Below, in pieces: positions 25,729 through 35,098 of a stretch of DNA of 64,000 nucleotides (position 1 is the first letter of the stretch; each line of letters starts with the position of its first letter). Source of the stretch: Cyanobium sp. AMD-g (GTDB taxonomy: Bacteria; Cyanobacteriota; Cyanobacteriia; PCC-6307; Cyanobiaceae). The translations under genes and the position numbers were made by a program. The stretch is from positions 930,001 through 994,000 of the forward strand of contig NZ_JAGQCW010000001.1 of NCBI RefSeq assembly GCF_024346395.1, given 5' to 3'. Below the pieces are notes generated by a model, which ran no database searches, was not told where the DNA came from, and saw nothing but the letters and a program-made list of their open reading frames with translations.

Positions 25729-27414
25729 CTAGGCCGAGGCGATGGGCATCCGCCAGCCGCTGCCGAAGGCCCGATCGCTCACCTTGAGCACCGGCGCCGC
25801 CTGGCGTCGCTTGAACTCGGCCCGCCGCAGCAACCCGGCCACCCGGGCCACAAGGGCCGGATCGGCCCCCTCGGCCACCAGCTCCTCCGGGGTGCGCATC
25901 GCCTCGATGCAGGCCTTGAGCAGGGGGTCGAGCACCGCGTAGTCGGGCAGGGAATCGCTGTCGCGTTGGTCCGGGCGCAGCTCGGCGCTGGGGGGCTTGG
26001 TGCGGATCGCCGCGCCGATCAGTTCCCCATCGGGCGGCAGGCCGAGGGCGGCGCGGCAGGGGCCGGAGGCCTCCCCATCCAGCCAGTCACAGAGGCCGGA
26101 AATGGTGGTCTTGTAGAGGTCGCCGATCACCGCCAGGCCACCGTTCATGTCGCCGTAGAGGGTGCAGTAGCCCACCGCCAGCTCCGACTTGTTGCCGGTG
26201 GAGAGCAGCAGGCCCCCCTTGTCGTTGGCCACAGCCATCAGCAGGGTGCCCCGGATCCTGGATTGAAGATTTTCCTCGGTGACCCCGGCCGGGGGTGCCC
26301 CCAGCTCGGGGGTGAGGCCGGCGGCGAAGGCCTGCATCAGCGGCGCGATCGGCATGGTGGCGGTGCGCAGGCCGAGCCGGCGGGCCAGGGCGTCGGCGTC
26401 GTCCAAGGAGCCGGCCGAGCTGAACGGGGAGGGCATCCGCAGCCCCTCCACCCGGTCGGGACCGAGGGCCGCGGCGGCGATCACCGCCACCAGGGCCGAA
26501 TCGATGCCGCCGCTCAGCCCCAGCAATGCCCGCTGGAAGCCGCACTTGGCGGCGTAGTCGCGCACCCCCAGCACCAGCACCCGCAGCAGCTGCTCCCAGG
26601 GATCCGGCGGCGCCGGAGCGGGCGTCGTGGCCCCGACGGTGGTGTCCCAGACGGCCAGGTCCTCGGCGGCGCAGGCCAGCCGCAGCAGCGGCCGCCCCGA
26701 TCCATCCACCACGAAGCTGGCCCCATCGAAGACCAGCTCATCGTTGCCGCCCACCTGGTTGAGGTAGGCCACCGGGGCCCCGAGTCGGGCCGCCGCCCGG
26801 GCCGCCAGAGCCTGGCGCACCTCCCCTTTGCCGCGGCCGAAGGGGGAGGCCGAGAGGTTGAGCAGCAGGTCGATCCGACACGGCACCAGATCGGCGATCG
26901 GGTCCACCGCATCCGGCCAGCGGCTGCGAAGGTTCTCCTCCACCCAGAGGTCCTCGCAGATGGTCAGGCCCAGCCGCCAGGGGCGGCCAGCGGCCTCCAG
27001 CTCCAGCACCGCCGGGGCGTCGCCGGGCAGGAAGTAGCGGCGCTCATCGAAGACGTCGTAGGTGGGCAGCAGGCGCTTGCGACAGACATGGCGCCAGCCG
27101 CCCCGCTGCACCAGGGCCAAAGCGTTGTAAAGGCCGGGCTGGCGCCGTCCCGCCGCCGGCTCGGCCACCCCCACCAGCAGGGCCAGGCCGCCTGGGCAGG
27201 CCGCCGCCAGGGTGGCCAGCACCCGCTCCTGGCGCCGGATCAGGGCAGGCCGAAGCAGCAGGTCCCGCGGCGGGTAGCCCCACAGCGACAGCTCGGGGGT
27301 GAGCAGCAGGTCGGCCCCATCGGCCCGGGCCCGCTCCGCGGCCGCCAGAATCCGCTGGCCGTTGCCCTCCAGGTCGCCCACCAGGGGATTGAGCTGGGCC
27401 AGGGCGAGGCGCAT
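25729..27414 (-). CDS. nadE: Glutamine-dependent NAD+ synthetase
   Basis: Last step of NAD synthesis: amidates nicotinic acid adenine dinucleotide using glutamine-derived ammonia. 561 residues with two domains: an N-terminal nitrilase-type glutaminase with the catalytic triad Glu41 (PELSLWGYP), Lys113 (CRKRLLP) and Cys153 (TICEDLW), and a C-terminal ATP-pyrophosphatase domain with the loop SGGIDSA at 301-307 and the STGNKSELAVGYCTLYGD motif. Complete. Its ATG shares one base with the TGA of nadD upstream, so the two NAD-synthesis genes are coupled, downstream of a GTPase and CNNM gene. Confidence 0.97.
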   Translation of the reverse strand: MRLALAQLNPLVGDLEGNGQRILAAAERARADGADLLLTPELSLWGYPPRDLLLRPALIRRQERVLATLAAACPGGLALLVGVAEPAAGRRQPGLYNALALVQRGGWRHVCRKRLLPTYDVFDERRYFLPGDAPAVLELEAAGRPWRLGLTICEDLWVEENLRSRWPDAVDPIADLVPCRIDLLLNLSASPFGRGKGEVRQALAARAAARLGAPVAYLNQVGGNDELVFDGASFVVDGSGRPLLRLACAAEDLAVWDTTVGATTPAPAPPDPWEQLLRVLVLGVRDYAAKCGFQRALLGLSGGIDSALVAVIAAAALGPDRVEGLRMPSPFSSAGSLDDADALARRLGLRTATMPIAPLMQAFAAGLTPELGAPPAGVTEENLQSRIRGTLLMAVANDKGGLLLSTGNKSELAVGYCTLYGDMNGGLAVIGDLYKTTISGLCDWLDGEASGPCRAALGLPPDGELIGAAIRTKPPSAELRPDQRDSDSLPDYAVLDPLLKACIEAMRTPEELVAEGADPALVARVAGLLRRAEFKRRQAAPVLKVSDRAFGSGWRMPIASA

Positions 27415-27983
27415 CAGGGCTCAGAAAGGCCATAGAGATTGTGCTGCAGCAGCACGGGCCAGAGTTCGGACGGTACCTGGGCCGGGTCGGGCCGCTCCCG
27501 GATCCGGGAGCTGGCGCTGGGCGGAATCGCCAGGGGCAGCAGGTCGAGGGTGGCGCCCAGGCCCCGCAGCTGCTCCAGATCCGCCGTTTCCAGCGGCCAG
27601 CCCTCGCGCCGGGCAATGCCGAGCCGGCAGCTCCGCAGCAACGCATCGGCCCGCTTCCAGCGGGGAATCTGGCCGGCCAGGTCGCTGCCCACCACGAACA
27701 CCAGCTCCCGGTCGGGCCAGCGTGCCCGCGCCCGCTCCAGGGTCTCCACCGCCCAGGGGCTGCTGAGCTGCGGCTCGAGGCTGAGGCGGGGGTCGGCGAT
27801 GGCTCCCACCAGAGCCTCCAGCAGGGCGGTGCGCACCTCCAGGGGGGCGCCGTGCTGCTTGAGGGGGTTGTCACTGGCCCAGGTGACCACCTGGGGGAAC
27901 AGCCCCAGCAACCCCTCCAGCAAGGCCCGGTGCCCCCGGGTGGGGGGATCGGCACTGGTGCCGAACAGGGCGAGACGGGTCAA
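27414..27983 (-). CDS. nadD: Nicotinate-nucleotide adenylyltransferase
   Basis: Forms nicotinic acid adenine dinucleotide from the mononucleotide and ATP, directly before NadE. Nucleotidyltransferase fold with the N-terminal ATP motif LFGTSADPPTRGH (consensus GxFDPxHxGH, with the first acidic residue changed) and the C-terminal SSRIRE (consensus ISSTxIR). I start at TTG 27983, which overlaps the TGA of the GTPase gene as TTGA and leaves 189 residues, in line with the family; the open frame to 28031 would add 16 residues lying inside the GTPase gene. The position next to nadE strongly supports the assignment. Confidence 0.92.
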   Translation of the reverse strand: MTRLALFGTSADPPTRGHRALLEGLLGLFPQVVTWASDNPLKQHGAPLEVRTALLEALVGAIADPRLSLEPQLSSPWAVETLERARARWPDRELVFVVGSDLAGQIPRWKRADALLRSCRLGIARREGWPLETADLEQLRGLGATLDLLPLAIPPSASSRIRERPDPAQVPSELWPVLLQHNLYGLSEP

Positions 27984-29314
27984 GGCTGGAGGCCGCCGCC
28001 AGCGGACCGCTCCCCCCCCTCCTGCTGCCACTGGCTCAGCCAGCGGCGCGTTTCAGGGTCCTGCCGCACCAGCCGGCGCAGCAGGGCCCCGGGCTGGCCG
28101 GCGGCGGTGGCGGCGCGCAGCAGCTCCGCGGCCGCCAGCCGGCCCGTGCGCCGGGTGGTGTGGACCGCCAGTGCCGCCTGGGCCAGGGCCACCGGGGCCG
28201 CCGGCGCCAGGCTCAGCCCGCCGCTCAGGGGCGCCGCCAGCAGCAGCAGCTGGCGCAGGCCGCCCAGCAGCAGTTGCAGGCCCAGCTGGGCGCCCCCCAG
28301 CAGGGCGTTGTGGCCGCCCAGGCGGGCCAGCAGGGTGCGGGCACCACCGCGGGTCATGGGCAGGCCGTAGAGCTGGCAGAGCTGGATCACCAGGGCGCTG
28401 TCACAGGCCAGACCGCCGGCCAGATCGAGCAGCAGCAGGGGGTTGGCCGCCACCCCCGTGGCCTTGAGGGCCGCGAAGCGGCCGATCAGGCCCTGGGCCT
28501 GGCGGCGACCGTGGCGCAGCCGGCAGCGGTGCAGGGCCTGGCTGAAGCGGTCGGCGGCCCGCAGGGCATTCAGGGCCAGCAGCAGCTCCCCGTGGCGCTC
28601 GAGCAGGCCGGTGAGCTCCTGGCGCAGCAGCTCCACGCGAGGAGGAGCCGGCTCACTGCGCACCCGGCCGTCGGCACGCAGCCGGGCCGCTCGGGGGGCG
28701 GCCGCCACGGCCAGGGGCCGGAGGTTGCGGGCCCCCGGCGGCAGGCGCCGGCCGATGCTGGCGATCAGGGCGTCGCGCTCGGCCTCCGGCCAGCAGTCGC
28801 TGCGGTTGAGCACGAGCAGCAGGGGCTTGCCGGAGGCCAGCAGATCGTCGAGGGCCTGGGCATCCATCACGGTCAGGTCGCTGTCGATCACCAGCAGCAC
28901 CAGGTCGGCACCCACCGCCACCCGGGCCGCCAGGCGGGAGCGGGCGGCGGCGGCGATCTCGTCGATGCCGGGGGTGTCCACCAGGTCGACCCCCTCCAGG
29001 CCGGCCAAGGGCTGGCCCCAGGCCTGCTGCTGCTGGCGGCGGGTGCAGCCGTGGGCCACATCGGTGGCGAAATGCTCCTCCCCGAGCAGGGCGTTGAGCA
29101 GACTCGACTTGCCCACCCCCACCCGGCCGAACACCGCCACCCGCGGGCGGCGGCGACGCAGGCGATCCAGCTGGCGATCCAGGCTGGCCAGTTCGGGCGC
29201 CAGGGCGGCCTGCTCCCGGCCGCTCAACACCAGCCCCGATCGCCAGCGCGCCAGCAGCTGCCGGCAGCGCTCGGCGGCAGGGGGGGCGGCGCCAGGAGCC
29301 TGTTCCGCCACCAT
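27980..29314 (-). CDS. P-loop GTPase with C-terminal membrane-associated (DUF697-like) region
   Basis: 444 residues. N-terminal helical stretch, then a TRAFAC-class GTPase domain: P-loop GRVGVGKSS at 63-71, TRRQQQ switch threonine, DTPG at 113-116 and NRSD (variant NKxD) at 170-173. The last 180 residues are rich in Ala, Leu and Gly with hydrophobic helices (NPLLLLDLAGGLACDSALVIQL, GGLRQLLLLAAPLSGGL), as in the YcjF/DUF697 proteins that associate with membranes. Role unknown. Start ATG 29314 shares one base with the CNNM-gene stop; its own stop overlaps nadD. Part of a four-gene operon CNNM-GTPase-nadD-nadE. Confidence 0.85.
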   Translation of the reverse strand: MVAEQAPGAAPPAAERCRQLLARWRSGLVLSGREQAALAPELASLDRQLDRLRRRRPRVAVFGRVGVGKSSLLNALLGEEHFATDVAHGCTRRQQQQAWGQPLAGLEGVDLVDTPGIDEIAAAARSRLAARVAVGADLVLLVIDSDLTVMDAQALDDLLASGKPLLLVLNRSDCWPEAERDALIASIGRRLPPGARNLRPLAVAAAPRAARLRADGRVRSEPAPPRVELLRQELTGLLERHGELLLALNALRAADRFSQALHRCRLRHGRRQAQGLIGRFAALKATGVAANPLLLLDLAGGLACDSALVIQLCQLYGLPMTRGGARTLLARLGGHNALLGGAQLGLQLLLGGLRQLLLLAAPLSGGLSLAPAAPVALAQAALAVHTTRRTGRLAAAELLRAATAAGQPGALLRRLVRQDPETRRWLSQWQQEGGERSAGGGLQP

Positions 29315-30327
29315 CACGAGCTGCTGTCCGCGGCGGCGGCCGGCCGGCGCCACCAGCCGGCCAGCACCGCCAGCACGGCCTCGGGGCCGATCACCCCGAC
29401 GAAGCCGCCGAATTCATCCACCACCACCCGCACCCCGGAGCCGTTGCGGCGGAAGCTGGTGAGCAGCCGGTCGGCCCGGATCATCTCCGGCACGAACTCC
29501 ACCGGCTCGCAGAGATCGGCGGCCTGGCTGGCCCCCCGGCCCTCCACCAGGGCGGTGAGCAGCTGCTCGCGGCTGGCCACCCCCAGCACCTCGTCCACCT
29601 CCTCCCCCAGCACCACCCACCAGGCAGTGGTGTGGCGCAGCAGGGTGGAGCGCTGCTCATCGAGGCTCTGGTGGCCCGCCAGGGTCGGGGCCGACACCCG
29701 CGGCAGCATCAGGTCGCGGGCGGTGAGGTCGTTGAGCTGAAACACCTTGGCGATCATGGCGGCCTCATCGGCCTCGATCTGGCCCTTCTGGGAACCGAGC
29801 CTGGCCAGCAGCCGGATCTCCTCCTCGTCGGTGCTGATCTCGTTCTCGGCCGTGATCGCCGGCAGGATCCGCTCCAACAGCAGCACCAGGGGCAGCATCA
29901 GCCGGGTGAACACGCCAAGGGCCGGGGCAATGGCGAGGGCCACCGGCAGGGCCAGCTTGCTGCCGATCGCCTTGGGCAGAATCTCCCCCAGCAGAATCAC
30001 CAGCACGGTGAGGGCCACCGAGAACAGGGGCAGGGCCGGGCCGCTGATGCCGTAGCGGCCAAAGACGACGCTGGCGAAGCCGCCCACCATCAGGCTGCCG
30101 AAAATGTTGAAGATGTTGTTGGCGATCACCAGCACCGCCAGGGTGCGGCCAAGGCGTTGACGCAGGGTCTCCAGCCGCCGGGCCCCCGGCACCGGCCGGG
30201 TGCGGCTCGCCAGTTCATGCACCTTCACCGGATTGACGGTGAGCAGGGCCGCCTCCACCCCCGAACACAGGAAGGACCCCATCAGCATCCCGACCACCGC
30301 CAGCACCAGGAGCAGGAGATCGTTCAT
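29314..30327 (-). CDS. CNNM/CorC-family transporter-like protein with CBS domains
   Basis: Integral membrane protein of the CNNM (DUF21)-CBS family, linked to magnesium or other divalent-cation transport and often annotated as hemolysin. 337 residues from ATG 30327. The DUF21 region contains helices LLLLVLAVVGMLMGSFLCSGVEAALL, AVLVIANNIFNIFGSLMVGG, SVALTVLVILLGEILPKAIGS and VALAIAPALGVFTRLMLPLVLLL, followed by an acidic linker (DEEEIRLLARLG) and a CBS pair (MLPRVSAPTLAGH; VDEFGGFVGVIG). No C-terminal CorC/HlyC domain. First gene of the operon with the GTPase and NAD-synthesis genes; divergent from pepP. Confidence 0.88.
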   Translation of the reverse strand: MNDLLLLVLAVVGMLMGSFLCSGVEAALLTVNPVKVHELASRTRPVPGARRLETLRQRLGRTLAVLVIANNIFNIFGSLMVGGFASVVFGRYGISGPALPLFSVALTVLVILLGEILPKAIGSKLALPVALAIAPALGVFTRLMLPLVLLLERILPAITAENEISTDEEEIRLLARLGSQKGQIEADEAAMIAKVFQLNDLTARDLMLPRVSAPTLAGHQSLDEQRSTLLRHTTAWWVVLGEEVDEVLGVASREQLLTALVEGRGASQAADLCEPVEFVPEMIRADRLLTSFRRNGSGVRVVVDEFGGFVGVIGPEAVLAVLAGWWRRPAAAADSSS

Positions 30328-30430
30328 CCGCGGGTGATCAGGACAGACAGGAAGGGCACGCGCAGGTTCGGGGGGATCACGTGTATTTAATCGGCTGTGC
30401 CATCTTCTCGCTGTACATCCCTTCGCAGCG

Positions 30431-31762
30431 ATGCCGCCGACCCCCCCGATCGACCCCGCCCTGCTGGCCCGCCGGCGCCAGCGGTTCCTGCAGCAGCTGG
30501 GCGGTGTGGCCGCGGTGATCCCCGGGGCGGCGCTGGTGACCCACCACGCCGACGTCGAGCACGGTTTCCGCCAGAACAGCGACTTCTGGTACCTCACCGG
30601 CTTCGATGAGCCCGGCGCCGTGGCCCTGTTCCTGCCCCACCGGCCCGACAACCCCTTCGTGCTGTTCGTGGAGGCGAAGGATCCGGGCGCCGAGGTGTGG
30701 AACGGCTTCCGCTGGGGCTGCGAGGGGGCCGTCGCCAGTTTCGGCGCCGATCTGGCCCACCCCCGCAGTGAACTGGCCGAACGGCTGCCGGAGTACCTCG
30801 ACGGCGCCGAGGGGATCGCCTTCCGGGTGGGCCGCCACCCCCAGGTGGAGCCCCTGGTGCTGGCCGCCTGGGGGCGCCAGCTGGATCGGGCCCCCCGCAG
30901 CGGCAAGGCCGCCCTGGGGCTCGTGGCCCCCTGCCCGCTGCTGCACGAGTTGCGGCTGCGCAAGGAACCCGAGGAACTGGCCCGGTTGCGGGAGGCCGCA
31001 CGCATCTCCGCCGAGGCCCACGAACTGGCCCGGCGGGTGGTGCGGCCCGGCCTGAGCGAACGGCAGGTGCAGGCCGTGATCGAGCAGCACTTTCTTGAGC
31101 AGGGAGCGCGCGGGCCTGCCTATGGATCCATCGTGGCCGGGGGCGACAACGCCTGCGTCCTGCACTACACCGCCAACGCCAGCCGGCTGCGGGACGGCGA
31201 CTTGCTGCTGATCGATGCCGGCTGCAGCCTCGACGACTATTACAACGGCGACATCACCCGCACCTTCCCGGTCAACGGGCGCTTCAGCGGCGAGCAGCGG
31301 GCCCTCTACGAACTGGTGCTGGCCGCCCAGGAGGCGGCCGTGGCGGCGGTGGCCCCCGGCCAGACCGCCGAAGGCGTCCATGACACCGCCGTGCGGGTGC
31401 TGGTGGAAGGGCTGGTGGAGCTGGGCCTGCTGATCGGCGCGGTGGATGGCCTGATCGAGCAGGGGGCCTACCGCCACCTGTACATGCACCGCACCGGCCA
31501 CTGGCTCGGCCTCGATGTTCACGATGTGGGCGCCTACCGGCTGGGCGAACACCATGTGGCCCTGGAGCCGGGCATGGTGCTCACCGTGGAGCCCGGCCTC
31601 TACGTGAGCGACCGACTGGCGGTTCCCGAGGGCCAGCCGGCCATTGCGGAGCGCTGGAAGGGCATCGGCATCCGCATCGAGGACGACGTGGCGGTGAGCG
31701 ACCACGGCCATGAGGTGCTCACGGCCGCCGCCCTCAAGGCGCCGGCGGCGATGGAGCGCTGA
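30431..31762 (+). CDS. pepP: Xaa-Pro aminopeptidase (M24B)
   Basis: Cleaves the N-terminal residue from peptides with proline in second position; dinuclear metal enzyme of the pita-bread fold. 443 residues, as expected. The N-terminal domain carries FRQNSDFWYLTGFDEPGA. The catalytic domain shows all metal ligands: Asp in LLIDAGCSLDDYYNGDITRTFP (two), His in HRTGHWLGLDVHDVG, Glu in TVEPGLY and Glu in RIEDDVAV. ATG 30431 start. The 3' end overlaps the converging HAD gene by 29 nt. Confidence 0.95.
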   Translation: MPPTPPIDPALLARRRQRFLQQLGGVAAVIPGAALVTHHADVEHGFRQNSDFWYLTGFDEPGAVALFLPHRPDNPFVLFVEAKDPGAEVWNGFRWGCEGAVASFGADLAHPRSELAERLPEYLDGAEGIAFRVGRHPQVEPLVLAAWGRQLDRAPRSGKAALGLVAPCPLLHELRLRKEPEELARLREAARISAEAHELARRVVRPGLSERQVQAVIEQHFLEQGARGPAYGSIVAGGDNACVLHYTANASRLRDGDLLLIDAGCSLDDYYNGDITRTFPVNGRFSGEQRALYELVLAAQEAAVAAVAPGQTAEGVHDTAVRVLVEGLVELGLLIGAVDGLIEQGAYRHLYMHRTGHWLGLDVHDVGAYRLGEHHVALEPGMVLTVEPGLYVSDRLAVPEGQPAIAERWKGIGIRIEDDVAVSDHGHEVLTAAALKAPAAMER

Positions 31763-32531
31763 ACAGCTCCAGCACCTGGCGGGTGGAGGCCAGGACGCGG
31801 TCGGCCCCGGCCTGCCGCAACTGCGCTTCATATCCCTGCCGCTCGGCCTCCCGGCCGGCCTGCTGCAGATGGGGGGGCGCCACCGCCAGAGCCTCGAAAC
31901 GCTGGCCTGGCACCCGGTTGCGGGCCCGGCGCACCGTCTCCACATCGGCCACGGTGTCGCCGAGGTAGGCCACGGGCGGGGCGCCGGGCCCCAGGGGCAC
32001 CCCCGCCAGGCGGGCCGCCAGGTCCAGCAGGCCGGCGGGGTCGGGCTTGTCGGGGGCCTGGCCCATGGCGATCAGGGGCGGCGCCACCAGGCCCAGCCGC
32101 TGCTCCAGCACGAAGCGGGCGGACGGGGGCTCGGCACCACTGACGAAGCCCCAGGCGAGGCCCCGCTCGCTGAGAGAAGCAAAGAACGGCCCATCCACCA
32201 GCAGGGGCTCGCTGCCGATGAAGCCGCGCCAGAGGCCGGGATCCCCCTCCGGGTCGCCACCGAAGTAATGGCCGCTGAACACCGCCACCAGCTCCTCCCA
32301 GGCGGGCAGGGGGGACAGGCCGTGGCGGCGCAGCAGCTCCATCGAGGCCTGCCAGTCGTTGTTCCAGCGGCCTTCGCCCTTGAGGGCGTCGATGGCGGCA
32401 GGCTCCGGAGCCCAGCCGCTGAACTGCTGCACGGTTTCGACGATGGCGCGCCGGTAGCTGCCGCCCACATCCCTGATCACGCCGTCGATGTCGAACAGGA
32501 GAACGGCGCGGGGGGCAGCGGGGGCGGCCAG
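31734..32531 (-). CDS. HAD-superfamily phosphatase-like hydrolase, non-canonical start
   Basis: HAD subfamily IA protein of a type often annotated in cyanobacteria without assigned substrate. Motif I, LLFDIDGVIRD, is encoded at about 32475-32498; motif II is FVSGAEP, the lysine is in PDKPDPAG and motif III is YLGDTVADVE. The problem is the start: the only standard start codon in frame, GTG at 32480, lies after the catalytic DxD. Upstream to the TAA at 32561 there is no ATG, GTG or TTG; the best candidate is a CTG at 32531-32529, which I use here. Alternatively a 1-nt error in the nearby G6 run hides a normal start. Confidence 0.75.
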   Translation of the reverse strand: MAAPAAPRAVLLFDIDGVIRDVGGSYRRAIVETVQQFSGWAPEPAAIDALKGEGRWNNDWQASMELLRRHGLSPLPAWEELVAVFSGHYFGGDPEGDPGLWRGFIGSEPLLVDGPFFASLSERGLAWGFVSGAEPPSARFVLEQRLGLVAPPLIAMGQAPDKPDPAGLLDLAARLAGVPLGPGAPPVAYLGDTVADVETVRRARNRVPGQRFEALAVAPPHLQQAGREAERQGYEAQLRQAGADRVLASTRQVLELFSAPSPPAP

Positions 32532-32573
32532 GGGGGTTGCTGCGAATCGGCTGGTAAGTTAATCGTTTGCTAG

Positions 32574-33062
<489 letters not shown>

Positions 33063-33070
33063 GACCTGCG

Positions 33071-33099
33071 TTCCCTGGGAGGTTCAGCCGCCCAGGGAA
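33071..33099. terminator. Bidirectional hairpin between ycf65 and the transaldolase-family gene
   Basis: TTCCCTGGG at 33071-33079 and CCCAGGGAA at 33091-33099 form a perfect 9-bp stem with an 11-nt loop, just after the ycf65 stop; the loop region includes the stop codon of the converging gene. TCCCTTT follows on the + strand. Placement between convergent genes supports a terminator acting in both directions. Confidence 0.7.
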
Positions 33100-33746
33100 T
33101 CCCTTTCGAACTGTTCTGCGGCCGCGGCGGTGTCCGGGCTGGCGAACAGGGCTTCGGCAATGGCCGGACTGATCGTGTGGTGGGCCAGACCGGCAGCGGC
33201 CAGGCGGGCCAGATCCCCCGGCTGCCGCAGGCTGGCCACCAGCAGACGGGTGCTGGAGCCCACTCCGTCCAGAGCGCGCTGCATGGCGATCAGCTCGCCG
33301 TGGCCGTCGCGGCCGAGATCGCCGATGCGGCCCAGGTAGGCGGCGATGCCGTCGGCGCCAAGGGCAGCGGCCACCAACACCTGGGCCACCTCGTAGCAGG
33401 CGGTGAACGTGACGGGCACCCCTGCGGCGATCAGCTGCCGCGCCACCTCGGCCCCTCCCCGGGTGATCGGTACTTTCACCAGTACCCGCTCGGGATCGAG
33501 GGCCGCCAGGGCCCGGCCGATGGCCAGCTGCTGCTCGCCATCCGCGCCCCAGGTCTGCAGATGCAGCTCGCGGCACCCCAGGGCCGCAGCGTGCTGAGCC
33601 AGCCACCCCAGGTGGTCGAGATTGCAGGGCTGGCCGGCCCGCCGCAGCAGGGTCGGGTTGGTGGTGACGCCCTGGAAGAGGCCGCTGGGCAGCCAGCGCT
33701 CCCACTCCAGGGGATCGGCGCTATCGAGCAGCAGACGCAGGGCCAT
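33084..33746 (-). CDS. Transaldolase / fructose-6-phosphate aldolase-family enzyme
   Basis: Class I aldolase of the short transaldolase (TalC/FSA-like) group, 220 residues from ATG 33746. LLLDSADPLEWERWL and GVTTNPTLLRRAG give the N-terminal signature (LDTAxxxEI...GVTTNPsll), the Schiff-base lysine is in VLVKVPITRGG, and VTFTACYEVAQVLVAAALGADGIAAYLGRIGD matches the family's phosphate-binding part. Being this short, it is not the main pentose-phosphate transaldolase; it may act on dihydroxyacetone-type donors, which is inference. It lies 5 nt after the PP2C gene and could be the last gene of that operon. Confidence 0.88.
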   Translation of the reverse strand: MALRLLLDSADPLEWERWLPSGLFQGVTTNPTLLRRAGQPCNLDHLGWLAQHAAALGCRELHLQTWGADGEQQLAIGRALAALDPERVLVKVPITRGGAEVARQLIAAGVPVTFTACYEVAQVLVAAALGADGIAAYLGRIGDLGRDGHGELIAMQRALDGVGSSTRLLVASLRQPGDLARLAAAGLAHHTISPAIAEALFASPDTAAAAEQFERDSLGG

Positions 33747-33751
33747 GGCGG

Positions 33752-35098
33752 TCAGGGGGTGGTGGCTGGGGACAGGGCCCACTGCCGGCTGAGGGCCTCC
33801 AGCAGGGCCGGGCAGGCGCCGAGGGCCTGCAGGTTGCGGCGGGGATTTGCCGCTGGCGGTTTGGCCGCAGCAGGCTTTGCCGCCGTTGGACCGGCAGCGG
33901 GCAGATCCGCCGCGATCAGGGCGGCCAGGGGATCCGTGGCCGCCGCGGCTTTCAATCGGGCCGGATCCTGCCGGCCCTGGCGCAGGGCGACGAACAGGTC
34001 GCGGCGGCGGCGCAACTCCAGCGGAAGGCTGGCCGGCTGGCCGCAGAGGCGCTCCACCTCGGCCAGGGCGGCCCGCAGCCCGGGGGAGGTGGGCGCCGCC
34101 TGCGGCGAGACCTGGCTTCGGGGCCAGACCAGGGCCAGCCAGCCCGCACCGGCGGCGGCCAGGGCCAGGCCGATGGCCACGGCCCGGCCGATCGCCGGGC
34201 GCCGCCGCTGGGGACGGGGGCGGGGAAGGGACGCCTGGGCGGCCTGGGCAGGGGATGGCGTCACCGCCGGGGCGGGCAGCGGCGCCGGCGGCTCGCCAGG
34301 CGCTCCGGCGCGCCCGATGGCCACGGTCACGTCGTCGCCGCTGCCCTCGCGGCTGATCCGATCCAGCGCCTCCGGCAGGATGCCGGCCGCCTCGGCGCCG
34401 CTGCCGGCCAACCAGGCCGCCAGGGTGAGGAAATCGCTGTCGGTGGCGCAGGACTTGCGGATGCCGTCAGTGCAGAGCACCAGGGCGAAATCGCGCGGGT
34501 CCGGCGCCAGGGGATGCAGGGCCGCCCGGCGGGCGAACAGGGACGCCGCCTGGGGCTGACAGAGGCTGCAGGTGGCTTCGCCGAGGGCCGTGGGTTCGTT
34601 CTCCTCCTGCAGCAGCCGGGCACGCCCGTCCGCCTCCACCCGCACCAGGTCCCAGTCGCCCAGGCCCGTATGGCCCCACCAGCAGGTCGTCATCACCACC
34701 AGGCCCAGGGTGCTGCCGTAGAGCAGGGGCTCGAAGTCGCCCTCGCCGGGGTCGCTCTGCCAGTGGGCCTGCACAGCCTCCAGCCAGCGGCACTGGACCG
34801 CCTCGGGCAGGCCATGGGCCAGCCAGCGACTCCAGGCCCCCTCCCCGTCCCCCGGGGGCGCGGCGGCCAGGGCGTCAGCCACCACGGCCAGGGCCGTCTC
34901 GCAGGCCAGGCGGCTGCCCACCTCGCTGCGGCGGTAGCGGCGCCCCCCGTGGCCATCGGCCACCGCCATCAGCATCACGGGCTGGCCATCGGTGTCGCGC
35001 AGCTCGCGGCAGAGCACGGCGTCCTGGCAGGGGCGGCCGGCCCTGAGGTGGGCGGCCCCGGCCCGGCTGGCAGCGATCGGCGCCGCCCAGCGGTTCAC
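33752..35098 (-). CDS. PP2C-family protein phosphatase with C-terminal membrane anchor
   Basis: Ser/Thr phosphatase of the PPM family, 448 residues. The start is GTG 35098, overlapping the TGA of the VWA gene as GTGA. Catalytic-domain landmarks: AGRPCQDAVL (first Asp), AVADGHGG (metal Asp), LVLCTDGIRKSC and GSGDDVTVAIG (C-terminal Asp ligands). Residue about 250 onward is a Pro/Ala linker, one transmembrane helix (GRAVAIGLALAAAGAGWLALVWP) and a second Ala-rich domain with a repeated AAKPAAAKPPAANP, presumably outside the membrane. Together with the VWA and kinase genes it forms a TerY-P-type triad. Confidence 0.9.
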   Translation of the reverse strand: MNRWAAPIAASRAGAAHLRAGRPCQDAVLCRELRDTDGQPVMLMAVADGHGGRRYRRSEVGSRLACETALAVVADALAAAPPGDGEGAWSRWLAHGLPEAVQCRWLEAVQAHWQSDPGEGDFEPLLYGSTLGLVVMTTCWWGHTGLGDWDLVRVEADGRARLLQEENEPTALGEATCSLCQPQAASLFARRAALHPLAPDPRDFALVLCTDGIRKSCATDSDFLTLAAWLAGSGAEAAGILPEALDRISREGSGDDVTVAIGRAGAPGEPPAPLPAPAVTPSPAQAAQASLPRPRPQRRRPAIGRAVAIGLALAAAGAGWLALVWPRSQVSPQAAPTSPGLRAALAEVERLCGQPASLPLELRRRRDLFVALRQGRQDPARLKAAAATDPLAALIAADLPAAGPTAAKPAAAKPPAANPRRNLQALGACPALLEALSRQWALSPATTP

